From the NCBI RefSeq assembly GCF_000143415.4, contig NW_003314286.1:965643-1029642 (forward strand): 64,000 nucleotides of DNA, in the 5' to 3' direction. The notes under the pieces are model-generated. The model was not told the DNA's origin. It saw nothing but the letters and a program-made list of their open reading frames with translations, and did no database searches. Numbering within the stretch: position 1 is the stretch's first letter; every line of letters begins with the position of its first letter. The stretch is from Selaginella moellendorffii (taxonomy: Eukaryota > Streptophyta > Lycopodiopsida > Selaginellales > Selaginellaceae). The position numbers and the translations under genes were made by a program. Positions 21,742 through 34,141 of this stretch are shown piece by piece.

Positions 21742-22616
21742 ATGCCAATGAGCGATGGCGATGGGAAAACGAGGCTGGCCTTCTGGCAACACATGGTGGC
21801 GGGCTCGCTCACGGGCATCATCGAGCACTCGGCAATGTTCCCGGTGGACACCGTCAAGATCCACGTCCAGATGACTCCATCGTCAAACTCTTCTCCCTGC
21901 TCGCGAGCCCTCTCGGGCGCTGTGCGATCCATCCTCAAGAGCGATGGCCCCGCGGGCTTCTACAGGGGCCTGGGCGCGGTGGCGATCGGCGCTGGGCCCT
22001 CGCACGCCCTCCACTTTGCGGTGTACGAGCTCGTTCGCGACCGGCTCGGGGGCAACGAGGACGAGCACCGGCGGCGCCACCACCGCGTGGCGGCGGACAT
22101 GGCCGCGGGCGCCGCCGCCACCATCGCCGGCGACGCCCTCCACACGCCCATGGACGTGGTGACGTGGCGGCGTGTACGGCTGGAGGATCTTCCGTACCAA
22201 GGGTTCCTGGCGTTTTACGCGTCCTACGGCCCCTTCTCCGCCGTACAGTTCGCCACGTACGCGGCCGTCAAGAGGAGGATGCTGGACGCCGGGGAGCACC
22301 GGCGGGGGCGCTGGCCAGCGGGTTTACCACCCCGTTTGACGTGGTAAAAACGAGGCTCCAGTGCCAGGTAAAGATTTCGCTTTTCTCTTGTTGTTCATCT
22401 TGCTCATGTGATGGAATTTTCTTACCAGGGTGTTTGCGGTGCTGCGAAGTATGGGACGAATTCTATAGCTGCGGTTGCGCAACACATTGTTGCAAAGGAA
22501 GGCTGGGCGGCCTTGTTCAAGGAGGTGGTTCCTAGGGTTTTGTTGCATGGTCGACTTACGAGGCTGGGACGGCGTTTCTACGTACTTTGGACTCGTCCAA
22601 GAGCGTAAACCAATGA
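21742..22616 (+). pseudogene. Mitoferrin-like mitochondrial carrier, broken
   Basis: Opens well: FWQHMVAGSLTGIIEHSAMF, then PVDTVKIHVQM (carrier signature PxDxxK) and GFYRGLGAVAIGAGPSHALH, then a second repeat with GDALHTPMDVV. This is the MRS3/4-mitoferrin iron carrier family of the inner mitochondrial membrane. Three lesions are visible. Sequence is missing between DLPYQG and FLAFYASY plus the loop before PFSAVQFATY. A frameshift lies near 22300, after which the third-repeat block SGFTTPFDVVKTRLQCQ is in another frame. After VVPRVLLHG the expected membrane segment is deleted and the end (STYEAGTAFLRTLDSS) is again in another frame. A normal GT-AG intron (22368-22428) remains. The high GC of the 5' half suggests fairly recent inactivation. 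Confidence 0.75.
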
Positions 22617-22745
22617 TTTTGTTTTTGTTGAGAGGTGTATGCCATCGTCTAGTTATCTAGACTCATTACAATTTTTGTGAGATGCCTGTATCAAATTATT
22701 CATGTTGCAAAAAACGCTATTATATGTACACGAAGAAAATCAATC

Positions 22746-23510
22746 CTAGAAGAAGCACAAGCACAGCAACACAAAGAAGCCCACGAACAAGAGCATCTTG
22801 GACAAAAACCTCTCTTGCTCTTGCTGGGCACTTAACGCAGCATTAGCGGGATTACTCGTCCCATTCGCAGTAGCACCAGCACCGCCGCCGCTGCCTCCAT
22901 TTCCTCCTCGGCTCCCACCGCCGGCTCCGCCGCCGCCACCATTCCCGCCACCGCCGCCAGAAACTCCCGCGCTCCCAAACCCGAGGTCGGGGAAGCCGTT
23001 GCTCGTGGCGGAGAAGCCAAAGAGGAATGGAAACAGTCCAAAGCCGAGCGTCACGTTTCCAAACTGCGTCGTCGCCGATGGCCCTGTGAAGAAACTAAAG
23101 CCCATTTGCTGGAACGCTCCTCCTCCGGAGTGAGAATTTTGCCTGTGCTGGTGTGGGAGATCGGTCCTCTGGCCGGGCGGGCGATTGGGGATATTTTCCA
23201 CGCCCTTTTTGCGCGGATCGCTGGTGCCCTTGCCGCGGCCGTAGATCGGGATCACCTTGGCCTCCTCCACGGCGGATTTGCAGACGGGGCATTCTGTGCA
23301 GCTGGATCGCGAGGCGAGCCAGCGGTAGAGGCAGGGCCAGCAGAAGAGATGGCCGCAGTGCGTGACCACCGGATCCTGCGCGAGCTCCAGGCAGATGTTG
23401 CAATCGTAGCTACCTGATCCGCCATCGCTGCCGCCGGCGCTGGCGCCATTGCTGGTGGCGCCGCTGGGATCGCCGGTGCTGGAATCCATGCGAGAGGATC
23501 GATCGAGCAA
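22746..23510 (-). CDS. RMA-type membrane-anchored RING E3 ubiquitin ligase
   Basis: Intronless 254-aa ORF. A Gly/Ser-rich N-terminus precedes a C3HC4 RING finger (CNICLELAQDPVVTHCGHLF, then CWPCLYRW and CPVCK), followed by the conserved AKVIPIYGRGKGTSDPRKK tail typical of plant RMA and animal RNF5/RNF185 proteins. A Phe/Gly segment and a long poly-Gly run follow. The protein ends with a hydrophobic anchor (LLFVGFFVLLCLCFF). This family sits in the ER membrane and ubiquitinates clients in ER quality control. The RING has a slightly enlarged loop (SRSSCTECPVC). The ATG used is at 23510; the next Met (MDSST) six codons on may be the real start. Divergent from the dioxygenase gene by 143 bp. Confidence 0.93.
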   Translation of the reverse strand: MLDRSSRMDSSTGDPSGATSNGASAGGSDGGSGSYDCNICLELAQDPVVTHCGHLFCWPCLYRWLASRSSCTECPVCKSAVEEAKVIPIYGRGKGTSDPRKKGVENIPNRPPGQRTDLPHQHRQNSHSGGGAFQQMGFSFFTGPSATTQFGNVTLGFGLFPFLFGFSATSNGFPDLGFGSAGVSGGGGGNGGGGGAGGGSRGGNGGSGGGAGATANGTSNPANAALSAQQEQERFLSKMLLFVGFFVLLCLCFF

Positions 23511-23653
23511 GCCCTAGAAATATCGTGGACCAAATGGCTAGGGTTTTCTTCCTTTATCTTCTTTTGTGTTAAGTTTCCAATGACGAGGGCTTTCGTCGTT
23601 GTTTCTCACGGGGTTGGGGCGGTGTTTGCGCCAGGCGCTAAAGAGCGCTGGCG
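23511..23653. promoter_or_regulatory. Bidirectional promoter candidate (RING / dioxygenase)
   Basis: 143 bp separate the two start codons. The region contains CTAGGGTTTTC at 23539-23549 (telo-box-like, sense for the RING gene's minus strand as GAAAACCCTAG). No TATA box is obvious. Shared promoter function is inferred from spacing. Confidence 0.5.
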
Positions 23654-24995
<1,342 letters not shown>

Positions 24996-25300
24996 TCAAA
25001 GGTACAGGAGTTCCAGTTTCGCAAATCCTATCGTAGAGAATAGAGAAAACACTACTTTTTATACCATCTTGTTGAGATACTGGACAAGACCATCGAAATC
25101 CACTGCATGTCCGAAATTGTGTATCGTCTCACGTAGCCATTTCGTGCGGTGGCCAAATTCTCTCAAAGTTTCTTGCAAAACTATACAAAGGGATCATAAG
25201 TCGCCTACGCATCCTCCACAGTTCGAGACAGTAAGTTAACAACTATTTCACCTCCACGTAAAAAAATTCGTTCCCAAAAAAGAAATAGAATTACTTTTTC

Positions 25301-27518
25301 TTACGTGCCTGCTCGACTCATGGAAATTGCTCCTCCATTAACAGCAACACCTTTCCCTTTCCCGCCCAGCATCCGCCTCACCGAAACGAGGGGGTCCATC
25401 TTCTCTCACAAGAAAAGCAACCGTTATACAAAAGAAAAAAGAGAAAACAATCTCGCAGTACTCACCTTATTGACAGCGGCAGCCTTGTCTCTATCACTCA
25501 CAACGCCGGAATTCGCATTCGTCGCGGCGCAAGAGAAGATAGCGTCGATCGTCATCTGCCAGCCACACTTTCCTGACTGATCTGCCGCATTCGAACTTAT
25601 CCAAGGACAAAAGTAGCGATGGTGATGGACGGGATCGAATTCGCTCGGGCTGCCTGTCACAGGTCACAGAATCGTGACGCATAACCAACGAGAAAACGAG
25701 GAGCATCTAACGTACCACTGAAAATCGCGGCTTCCTTTGCAACTTCCTGGCTCGCGGCCTTCTCTCGGCTCAGTACTGTGTCCTGCTCCTCGTCGCTTCC
25801 TTGTGGAGAGCACTCCACACTCTCGGCAGAGTTTTCGTGCCTGTTGTGGTTATACGACGTCTCCACCGCGTTCACGGACGAGCTGCCCGGCAAGCCGTCC
25901 ACGGCTTTCAGTTTCTTCCTGTGTGCCGACTCCAAATCACGTTTTCTCTTGCTGCCCGACCTGTCCTGTACCGTTGTTTTCTCGGCCGGCTCTTGCTCCA
26001 GAGTCGACTTTCTCGGTTGGAAGTCATCATGCCGCTGACTGTTGAGCCCCGGAATGGGAATGGAGGCCGGAGAGGGTGCTGAGAGTCGCGTTGGTCGTGG
26101 ACCTCCGGCTATAGTAAGAGTGAGATCGAGACCCGGGTTTTTCTTTGAATCGTCGACCGCAGCGGCGTCGTTGTCTTTGGAGATCGTGGCTTCTGCGTTG
26201 ACAGTGTCGATGTTTTCGGCTGCGTTGTCGTCAACGTGTGCATTGACATCACCGGCGGGGAGGACTTCAACGTTCTTCTTCGCGGATGCTTCGATGGTTG
26301 ACAAGATTGCCGTGATGGAGAGCGAAGAACGGCTCAAAGTCCGGAACCTCCACAGCCCAACGCTTGCCTTGCACAGACGACACTCCAAAACTGCTGAGCA
26401 GGGATCGCTGCCTGTTGCAAGAGAAACCCTGAGCTCGTGAGAATCCACATTGGAGTCGTGACTATCAACAGCGTAAGGAAGAAGCCGCACCTCCCATCCA
26501 CAGAGACTTATAAGCTTTTGGGCCTGTAAGTTATAGCAAATGATCAGACCTTGACAAGAAAAACTACAGCTTTACCAACCTGTAGAAACGCCTCGTATGT
26601 TTGTCGCAGCTTTTGCACAGCCTCTCCTTGTGCAGCTTCTAACTCTCGGACTGTAGCATCATTCGAAGGCAACGCCAGCAAACTTGCAACTTGATCCCCT
26701 CTCGAGATCTTCATGCGCTCGACAGTCGAAGAGGAAATCACTGGAAGGTCAGAGAGAAGTGCCACGGATTGCAAGCGTGCTTCGTATGCTTGAACTAAAA
26801 CCGGAGCAGGAGTTGGCGGAAAAGCTGCAAGATCTTCGCCACAGCCATTTCCTTTCCACGGACAAGATGTTTTGTGGCCATCGTGAAGCTTTCGCGAAAA
26901 CTCCAGCCCCGCCGTTTCAACTGGCATTCAATCAAGGAAATAAGATGACGGTCTCTAGTCACAAAGAAAAGTACCTTCCTTCTTCGACCATGTCGCTGGA
27001 AAGGAGAAACTTAGACGCGATCCACAGACCTCGCAGCAGAGCAAATCCATATCGACATTGATCCATCCTCTTCGTGCACAAGCAACAGGGCCCGCTGCCT
27101 GATAGCATGAGTGAGATGAGAAAGAGAAGCAGGAGTTCTTCTCACTTACCGATGGTTTTCCAAACCAGCTCACGGATTTAAAGGTCCCCAGGCGCCGCAA
27201 CAAATCCTCCCGATCCCATGGCCGGCAGCTCGGCGTGGAACTGGACGCTATTTCTCCAGCATTCTTCTCTCCGGCATTCTTCTCACCGGGACTTCTCTCA
27301 AGCGCGAGAGGCGTGACGACCCGGCGCTCCAAAATGCTCTTTGTTGGTGGAGACGAGGAGCTTCTCAAAACATAAAACGAAATCTAAGCTACGAATCGAG
27401 CCACGAATACTGCGAGACATTACCATGAAGACGCCGCCTGGATCGGCGACGAGAAGATCCTGTCCATCGCTCGCTGAATGCGCTGCTCGGCATCGTCGTC
27501 CTTGTCGCCGCTCGTCAT
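25301..27518 (-). CDS. C3HC zinc-finger / NIPA (ILP1-like) protein
   Basis: Minus-strand exons begin MTSGDKDDDAEQRIQRAM (ATG 27518). The C3HC domain follows: CRPWDREDLLRRLGTFKSVS with WFGKP, then CARRGWINVDMDLLCCEVCG, FPATWSK, then the HxxxC part HDGHKTSCPWKGN. A central region (SSTVERMKISRGDQVASLLA) and a long disordered, Ser/Asp-rich exon follow, with a basic patch (GSKRKRDLESAHRKKLK) that looks like a nuclear localisation signal. A second zinc-binding (Rsm1-like) block is FDPVHHHRYFCPWI then GWQMTIDAI. The last exon encodes MDPLVSVRRMLGGKGKG and ends TAA at 25301-25303. The family includes NIPA/ZC3HC1, a nuclear-basket and F-box-associated protein, and plant ILP1. Intron boundaries were chosen to keep the frame. 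Confidence 0.85.
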
Positions 27519-27645
27519 CCCGAGTGAAAGCCCTAGATCATTATTTCTCTCAAGAACCCTAAAGAGTTTGGGAAGGACAAGGGAAAAACCCTAGGAAGGA
27601 AGCGCACAGCGGCGCCATTGTGTTTGAGCGGTCGATCGTTTGGCG
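27519..27645. promoter_or_regulatory. Bidirectional promoter candidate (NIPA-like / ATP synthase e)
   Basis: 127 bp between divergent start codons. It contains three AAACCCTA-like motifs: AAGCCCTAGA near 27527, AGAACCCTAA at 27551-27560, and AAAAACCCTAGG at about 27582-27592. All are in the plus orientation. Confidence 0.55.
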
Positions 27646-27950
27646 ATGGCGGGGCCTGCGGGGGGTCCATACTCCGGGACGAGCACGCTGGCTATGGTGA
27701 GCGCCTCCATCTCTCGCCCAGATTGAGCTCGTTTGATCGGGTTTGTTTCGTGGATCTTAGGTCGCCAGAGTTTCTGCGTTCTCATTTGGGCTTGTCTATG
27801 GTGCGATGAAGTTAAGTTACTTGAAGGTAATCTTTGCGATCCCACTTTTTCTTGCTTGTTCCATAGATTCTAAGCTCGGTTTTCTTTATTGTTTCTTCGT
27901 AGGCAAAGGCTCGATCGGAGCAGAGAGCCGCCGCCAAAATGGCACACTGA
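27646..27950 (+). CDS. Mitochondrial ATP synthase subunit e-like small protein
   Basis: Three exons: 27646-27696, 27761-27826 and 27903-27950, GT-AG introns, 54 aa. The sequence contains PYSGTSTLAM, VARVSAFSFGLVYGAMKLSY and LKAKARSEQRAAAKMAH. This is the plant 'ATP synthase E chain' family: one membrane-spanning helix with a GxxxG-like face (FGLVYGAMK) and a basic, coiled C-terminus, part of the FO dimerisation module. Length matches plant homologues (about 52-56 aa). It is easy to miss because each exon is under 70 nt. Confidence 0.88.
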
Positions 27951-29485
27951 GACGGAGAGAACTTTCCACAGCCACCTTCCATTTCAGCCCTCGGGGACTC
28001 TTTTGATAAACCTTGGAATGGTATGGTTCATTTTTCCGCAATAGCAGCAGCTAGCAACGAATTTTTCCCCCGAGGATTCTAATCTCTTCTTTTTGGATCA
28101 TTTGGATCAAAGAATAAGCTCCTGGAGAGTCTTTTTTTCCGAAGAAGTTTTGCTCTTGCGCTGGGCTTTGATGACACAGAAACATTTCTCGATGCTGAGA
28201 GGAAAAAAAATATCCCTGCTGAGAAATCGTGCGTAGTGTCTGATGCCCAGGACCCAGGACTTAAGGGTTTTAGGGCACATGGATGGCCCATGGATGTAGC
28301 CATGCATGTAGCCACGATGGGGCCATATCCACTTGCGCAAGTTGCCTGATATTGACGTGACAGTGATGTGGGATCCGCATGCATGCCAATGGATGCGTAG
28401 GTATGCGCATATATGACAGGCCACAAGTGGGCACATGGGGCCGCTAGAGGATGGCTCGCCGAGCTTGCCTGTGACGAGCAAGTGAGGCACCAGGAATTGG
28501 AAGTAAGCGCGCTGTAACTCTTTTTTTTCTTGTTTGTAAAGGTTTTTTGTTCTTATATTTTCCTGTAGTTCGCGATTTTATTCTATCCGTGGGGCTGCAG
28601 ACAAGCATTTTTATACCCATTACTATTTACAATATCATGCTTTTTTCCCGCCTTTTGCAACTTGCTTCTGCCGCCAAGGAAAATCTTAAAACGCTCCGCT
28701 GACGCAGCTTGGTGTTAAATTTTTCCGCCATGGCAATGATAATGTAATGAGCCGAAGGCGGTGTTCAACGAATTCTCGTACGGAGGTGGTGGTCTCTTGT
28801 GGACAAGGCGCGGCTTTTTGGATCGGGAAATCAAAGGGCAACTTGGTGTGTACGGTAGGGCGACATGTCGCACGTGCGATCCTACATTCGCTGCTACCAA
28901 CGTTTGCCTAGTGGATGACGTACGGCGGGCATCAAATAGTATATCCGGTGGATGGCATGGTTGCATGACATGGCATGGCATGGCATGGGCATCATAGGTA
29001 TGGGCCCATCAATGGGATCTCCTCCTATGGTTACTTACACCCTCCTCGTCGCTGTGGTCCGGCTGTGTTCTAGGTAGAGCTGCGCTCCCCTCCCTTCTCG
29101 ATCATTGGCGCAGGGCTGGAATCGCGAGCGCCGAGCGCCTCACGATTTCTATCTGCTCAATCCGCCGGTGAGAAGCGCGGGTCCTCCTCCTCTGCAGGGA
29201 TCCCCGCGGTGGAAATCCCGCTGCCGTGGCCGGAAATTCCCCTCGCATTGGGGCTTGCGGGGCTCGTCCGAGGCGGCGCTGGCGAAATCCGGCATGGGAG
29301 CGCGGGCGTGAGAGTGCGCGCGCGATCGGTCGATATTTCGGGCGGCGAGGGAGCGGCAGCGCTGGATGCAATGTGCAGGGTAAGCGTGAGCGGGCGAATC
29401 TTGGCGCTCTCTTTCTCTTGATCCAAGATCCCTCTTCTTGTTCTTGGATCCAAAAGAGAAATCAGAGAGAAAGAGATAGAGCGCG
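27951..29485. other. Intergenic region and PYL gene leader
   Basis: No gene recognised. Short direct repeats of CATGG/GGCATG cluster at 28955-28992 and GGATG/CATG-rich sequence at 28275-28400. The last ~400 bp (from about 29,090) become GC-rich and probably include the 5' UTR of the PYL gene. ORFs there on both strands are typical of GC-rich shadows. Confidence 0.45.
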
Positions 29486-30280
29486 ATGCTGATGAAATCC
29501 TGTGTGCAGCAAGGAGGGAACCACGACGCATTCGGGCGGTTCGAGCAAGATCACGACGACGGGGATCGGCACCGGGGCCAGCGCCTGCGCGAGCGGCGGC
29601 GGCGGCGCCACGGCGGCGGCGCAGCGGAGGAAGCGGCGATGGGGCCTTCCGAGGAGGATGGATTGCACAGCCAGGTGTGGCGGTGGATGTACCAGCTGAC
29701 GGACGAGGAGGTGGAGAAGCTGCCCGAGGAGGTGTGGGAGTACCACCGCGCGCGCAGCGGCGGCGCGGGCATCGGGCCCAACGAGTGCTGCTCGGTGCTG
29801 ATCCAGCGCGTGAGGGCGCCGCTGCCGGTGGTCTGGTCGGTGGTGCGCCGCTTCGACAAGCCCCAGCTCTACAAGAACTTCATCCGGAGCTGCAGCTTCA
29901 AGGGAGACGAGTTGAGGGTGGGGTGTACGCGCGAGGTGACCGTCGTCTCGGGCCTGCCCGCCACCTCCAGCACCGAGAGGCTGGAGATCCTGGACGATGA
30001 CAAGCACGTCTTGAGCTTCCGGGTGGTGGGCGGGGATCACCGGCTCAACAACTATCGCTCGGTGACTAGCTTGCACGAGTTCGACGTTGAGGGGGCCAAG
30101 GGGACGCTGGTGGTGGAGTCGTATGTGGTGGACGTGCCGCCCGGGAACACGAGGCAGGATACTTGCTTGTTCACGGACACGGTGGTGCGATGCAACCTCC
30201 AGAGCCTGGCACACATGACGGAGAAGCTGGCGGTGGCTTGTGCTAGCGAGCAGCATCGCCAGCTCCATCAAGCAAGGTGA
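29486..30280 (+). CDS. PYR/PYL/RCAR abscisic acid receptor
   Basis: Intronless 264-aa ORF. The N-terminal ~75 residues are low-complexity (His/Asp/Arg/Gly) and may be partly untranslated: a start at the internal MGPSEEDGL (about 29640) would give about 213 aa, nearer the family size. The START-like domain includes WEYHRARSGGAGIGPNECCS, VRAPLPVVWSVVRRFDKPQL, YKNFIRSC, the gate loop SGLPA, the latch HRL (GGDHRLNNYRSVTSLHEF), ESYVVDVPPGNT, and the C-terminal helix (VVRCNLQSLAHMTEKLA). The conserved Lys of the ABA carboxylate site appears to be YKNF. All gate-latch elements needed to inhibit clade A PP2Cs are present, so it is likely functional. Confidence 0.95.
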   Translation: MLMKSCVQQGGNHDAFGRFEQDHDDGDRHRGQRLRERRRRRHGGGAAEEAAMGPSEEDGLHSQVWRWMYQLTDEEVEKLPEEVWEYHRARSGGAGIGPNECCSVLIQRVRAPLPVVWSVVRRFDKPQLYKNFIRSCSFKGDELRVGCTREVTVVSGLPATSSTERLEILDDDKHVLSFRVVGGDHRLNNYRSVTSLHEFDVEGAKGTLVVESYVVDVPPGNTRQDTCLFTDTVVRCNLQSLAHMTEKLAVACASEQHRQLHQAR

Positions 30281-31050
30281 AACTTTGCTCCTTCGTTGTG
30301 GTTTTTGTTTTTTTTTTTCCCTCTCTTTCTCCCTCTTTTGGTTTTGGGCCTCTCGTCGCCTTTTTATTTTTTTCTCAGTTTATTTGGAGAGGTGGTTCTC
30401 GCTTTCTTTTCTTGCTTCCCCTTTTTCGCTGTCTTTTAAGAGAATCCTGCTACTTCTGCTGCTGCCGCTGCTGCTGCTGCGCGTTGTCTTTACTTCTCTA
30501 CTTTCTCTTTTGAGGGGACACTCCTTAAACTCTTTCTCAAGGTCTCGGCAAGACGAACACGGGAAGAAGAAAGACAAAGAAGACGAAGCAAACGAAACAC
30601 ACACACGCGATGAACTGCTCAGGCGATTACTGTTTAAGAGCTCAACCACATCTTATCTCTCTATTTCTTCCTTGCATGCTGTATTTATCATGGTGTGGCA
30701 ATGGCAATACATGATGCTCTCCGTTTTTTAAGTTTTTCTTTGCAGCCTCAGTGATTCGGGCAGGACTGGTCGATCGATAGCTAGCTCTCAAACAAAACAG
30801 CGCAGGGGGCAGCGTTATCACTGGCAGCAGTCTCAGAAATAAAACGAACGGCATGCCCCGCTAGAGGATGGGGGCGGCGTGGAAATGATCGACACCATTT
30901 AGGTGGAATGGGACAATCCAGCTTTGGTACTGTACAACGGAATTTGGCCTATAGCCAGGTTTTGATATCTCGCAGCATGGCTCATGGCATATGGGAAAGT
31001 TAACTTACGCCCAACATTAGCAGCCACTCACCTCGAGGAGAATGAGAGCT
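30281..31050. other. 3' flank of PYL and VPS33 genes
   Basis: No coding region recognised. A T-rich pyrimidine stretch (30300-30420) and a CTG-rich run (30455-30483) probably form the PYL 3' UTR. An adjacent Arg/Lys ORF is low-complexity. Confidence 0.45.
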
Positions 31051-34000
31051 TCATCCGCCCAAGGGGTTGGTCTGGAGGCTCTGGAGAAAGCTTGTTCCAT
31101 TGCACAGCTTCGTGGTAAGCACAATCACGTCATGTTTCATCGATTCCTGGAGGAATATTTGTCTCCAGCACGTTAGGAACAGAAACGTTCTTCTAGAGAA
31201 AGGGTGAGACATACCTGAGAGCTCAGGAATCGCAGGGCTGATATCTCGGCAAAGGTTACTCCGCCAATGAAAACCACCAGCACCAGTGCTCGGCGACCGT
31301 CCACGCTACAATCAAATCGTTTTGTCGGTGTTAAAGCTCAAGATTTGGTTTCTCTTTTCTCAGCTTACTTGTTCGCGAGGTCGGTTAAGTTGTTCGCTGA
31401 TGGCATTCTTTGATGTCCTGTTGTTAAGTTGGTCAAAGACGGTGGTCTGTGAGAGAAGCTACTTCTTCTTTGCTGCTGTGATCCCTATAAAACGAACTTT
31501 TCTTTTCCTTTTCTCTTTTAAATTTAGCTCGGTTCTTTACCTGTCGTTCTTCGAAAGTCGCTCCAGGAAGCAGCTTCATCATATCCTCAATCCCTCGCCT
31601 GCAGCGAGTGGATAAGAGTGAAATAGTCAAACAGCAGTGTTTAGCTTAGGCACCAAACTTACTCACCAGCCACTAGCATGCAGTGCATGTTGTACCAGTC
31701 TAATGCTCAGAGGAGCATAGCCCGAGAATGCGTAGGAGATATCCTTTGGACTAAAAACACACAGAGTTGGTCAAAACACGAGTTGCCTATTCCTGAAAAC
31801 TCTGTTACTTTGAGTCGTCCGTATCGCTCACCACCAATCTGAGACCCCGTTTCAGAGTCAGCCAATTGCTCTTTGATTCCTTCACAAGCGGGGAAAAAGC
31901 ATTACCGCATAAGATCCTGACATCCCAACGACATCATACCTGCTTTCGCAAAAGCCCCGCCCTTTCCAAGTCGTTGATAAAAAATAAATTTTCCCAGCCA
32001 TAGCTTTGAAGAAGCTCCCTTCTGCCCAAGACGAGACCCATTCAAGCATGTCAAGCCGATAGAAGAGAAAGGGACACGAACCGGAAGTAATCAAAATGCT
32101 TCTTCTGTAAGCCATTGTTCGTTACTGAGAGAATGACGAGCAGTCTCAGAACGCTAATCAGTGGCTCCTGCTTGTTGATCATCTCTTCGATATACTCATA
32201 ACAACTGATTCAGAAAGTGCTAGTGTCAGACTGAAAAAATATAACAGCCTTATAACGTACATATCATATTCCTGACCTTCAACGAGAGTCTGCTCCATGA
32301 TCAATCGGCTCATGAACGAGCGCTTCCTGGTAAACGTGGTCAAATATTGAGAAATATCAATGTGTCGCTGAAAGGATAGCATCAACACTTTGTTGTTTGC
32401 AAAGTACGATCTCACCGTCATCTCCGGAAGTGCATGCATCTTTTTGACAAACTTCTTGAGGTCTGAGAATTCTTGGTTCTGGACAAAAATGTTAGGCACG
32501 GTAATTAAAAACGAGGTGCTACACTTACAGTAGTTTTAACATCCGTATAATCTTGCTTCATGCTAGCTGCTTTTTCACGTAAAATCTGAAGACCAGGCTC
32601 GGAATTCATGACCGCAAAAACAAAAACAACAGGAATTACCCCTCCCACAACTCCAAAGTTGAGATCACGTAGATCTCTATATAATTTGTCACTGCAAAAA
32701 GAAAAGAAAAAAAATATAAGTGCATTCCACAAGTTGGATCATTTAATAACCTTGAGTTCAGTGGAACCTTCACCTTCTTGTCCCCACCCAAAATTGCAGG
32801 ATCCAGCTCAACACAACCGTTGTTTATGTTTAAAAACTGAAATAAATATACTCATAGATGTTGCCAGAATAGCATGTTCTTACCTCGTCGACAAGACCCT
32901 CGTAGGTCAGCTGAGAGCACATCGGAGTTACAAGGTCCACCTAATGGACAGCTTTCGGTCAGATTTCAGATAAGCATGCTGGTACCTGTCTGTCGAGAAG
33001 GATTAGTGTGTCGATTTCCGGTTGTCCTTCCTGAAAAACAAAGCACTTGTGAAACTCTATCAAGAAAACTCGACATGTTTACGGGAGTAGTCAAAGCTTG
33101 TTCTTCTTGCATTTTCTTCATGATACTGAAGACTTTCTTTGCAGCGTCACCCTTTCCCTTCACATTTGGAATAAGACCAAACCGCGACTGCGACGAAAGC
33201 AAACATATTTCAAATTTAGAGATGGATTCAAGCAATTGATGAAACCTGTAGGTTGTTAATTGTCAGTGCCAAATCCCACAAAGAGGTCGGGTCACCGTCG
33301 ACTTGAAGCTCCTGACACCAGTGTTATCTCTAGAAACAAATTGCGAGGAATAAAACTTACTTTCAAAACAAGCTCATGCTCCAGAGACAGTACATCGTCG
33401 TCAAAGGGTATAGGAAACATCCGGTACTCGCCAAAAGTAATGCCACCGTGTACTCCTTCTGCTTCTAAAACCTGGCAATATGAACGATGCAAAACTCAGA
33501 AAAAGAAACAATGGAAGTAAAAAGTCTCACCTTCTCGCACGCTGTAGATCTTCTGGGCATGAAATACAGCGAGTACTGCCTTTCCTGTTGGTTTCGTTTA
33601 TCATGTTGGATCTGAGCGGCTATAAGTTTCATCAAGGTCAAGTGAGGCCTGACAATATAAATAACGTTCGTGCAATCGGACTGAATTGGATCTCCGGAGA
33701 GATGAGATAAATTCTCCACTCCATGTTCCTGGACAAGCAAACGATGCAGAGCAATGCTGGAAAACCAACACTGATCAACTCACCTTTAAAAGAGAAATCT
33801 GGACGATAAGTGTGAGCGGTCCACTGAGCTTGGGATCCAGAACCAGGAGCTTCCTCCCCCGCATCTGGCAAAAAATCTTAGCACACACAAGGCATTCTTT
33901 TGGCAAAAACGACTTACCGAATCGAGCGCCTCGACAAGATCCAGCTGCGCTTCCTTCCTAAATTCAAGCGAGAGTGACAAGAATCTAGAAGGAGATGTGG

Positions 34001-34060
34001 AATAGACCTCAATCCGATGAGATTGATCGGCGCATTCTCCAGAGGAGGCAGCTGCGCCAT
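31051..34060 (-). CDS. VPS33: VPS33, Sec1/Munc18-family subunit of HOPS/CORVET
   Basis: Many short exons on the minus strand, ATG at 34060 (MAQLPPLENAPINLIGLR). In order: RGRKLLVLDPKLSGPLTLIV, ENLSHLSGDPIQSDCTNVIY, YSLYFMPRRSTACEK, GGITFGEYRMFPIPFDDDVL, SLEHELVLK, DPTSLWDLALTINNLQ, SRFGLIPNVKGKGDAAK, EIDTLILLDRQ, VDLVTPMCSQLTYEGLVDE, KAASMKQDYTDVKTT, HALPEM, DISQYLTTFTRK, SGYAPLSIRLVQ, VLVVFIGGVTFAEISALRF and the end VIVLTTKLCNGTSFLQSL. The stop is at 31051-31053. These are SM-protein blocks specific to VPS33 rather than SLY1 or VPS45. VPS33 clasps SNAREs during vacuolar/lysosomal fusion. It is divergent from UTP13 by 81 bp. Confidence 0.93.
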
Positions 34061-34141
34061 AGCGATCGCTCGACGAAGCTCGAATAGTTTAGAACCCTAA
34101 AAACCAGTGGAAATATTCCCTAAAGCCCTAAGGAAGGGGCG
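34061..34141. promoter_or_regulatory. 81-bp bidirectional promoter candidate (VPS33 / UTP13)
   Basis: Only 81 bp lie between divergent start codons. The region holds AGAACCCTAAAAACC (34091-34105) and AAAGCCCTAAGG (34122-34133), telo-box-like motifs that in plants are typical of ribosome-biogenesis genes and so fit UTP13. Both 5' UTRs must be very short or overlap. Confidence 0.6.

Noticed and set aside
26042..26440. 132-aa plus-strand ORF
   Set aside because: Antisense to the NIPA-like coding exon; no recognisable motif.
29462..30271. 269-aa minus-strand ORF
   Set aside because: Antisense shadow of the GC-rich PYL coding region.
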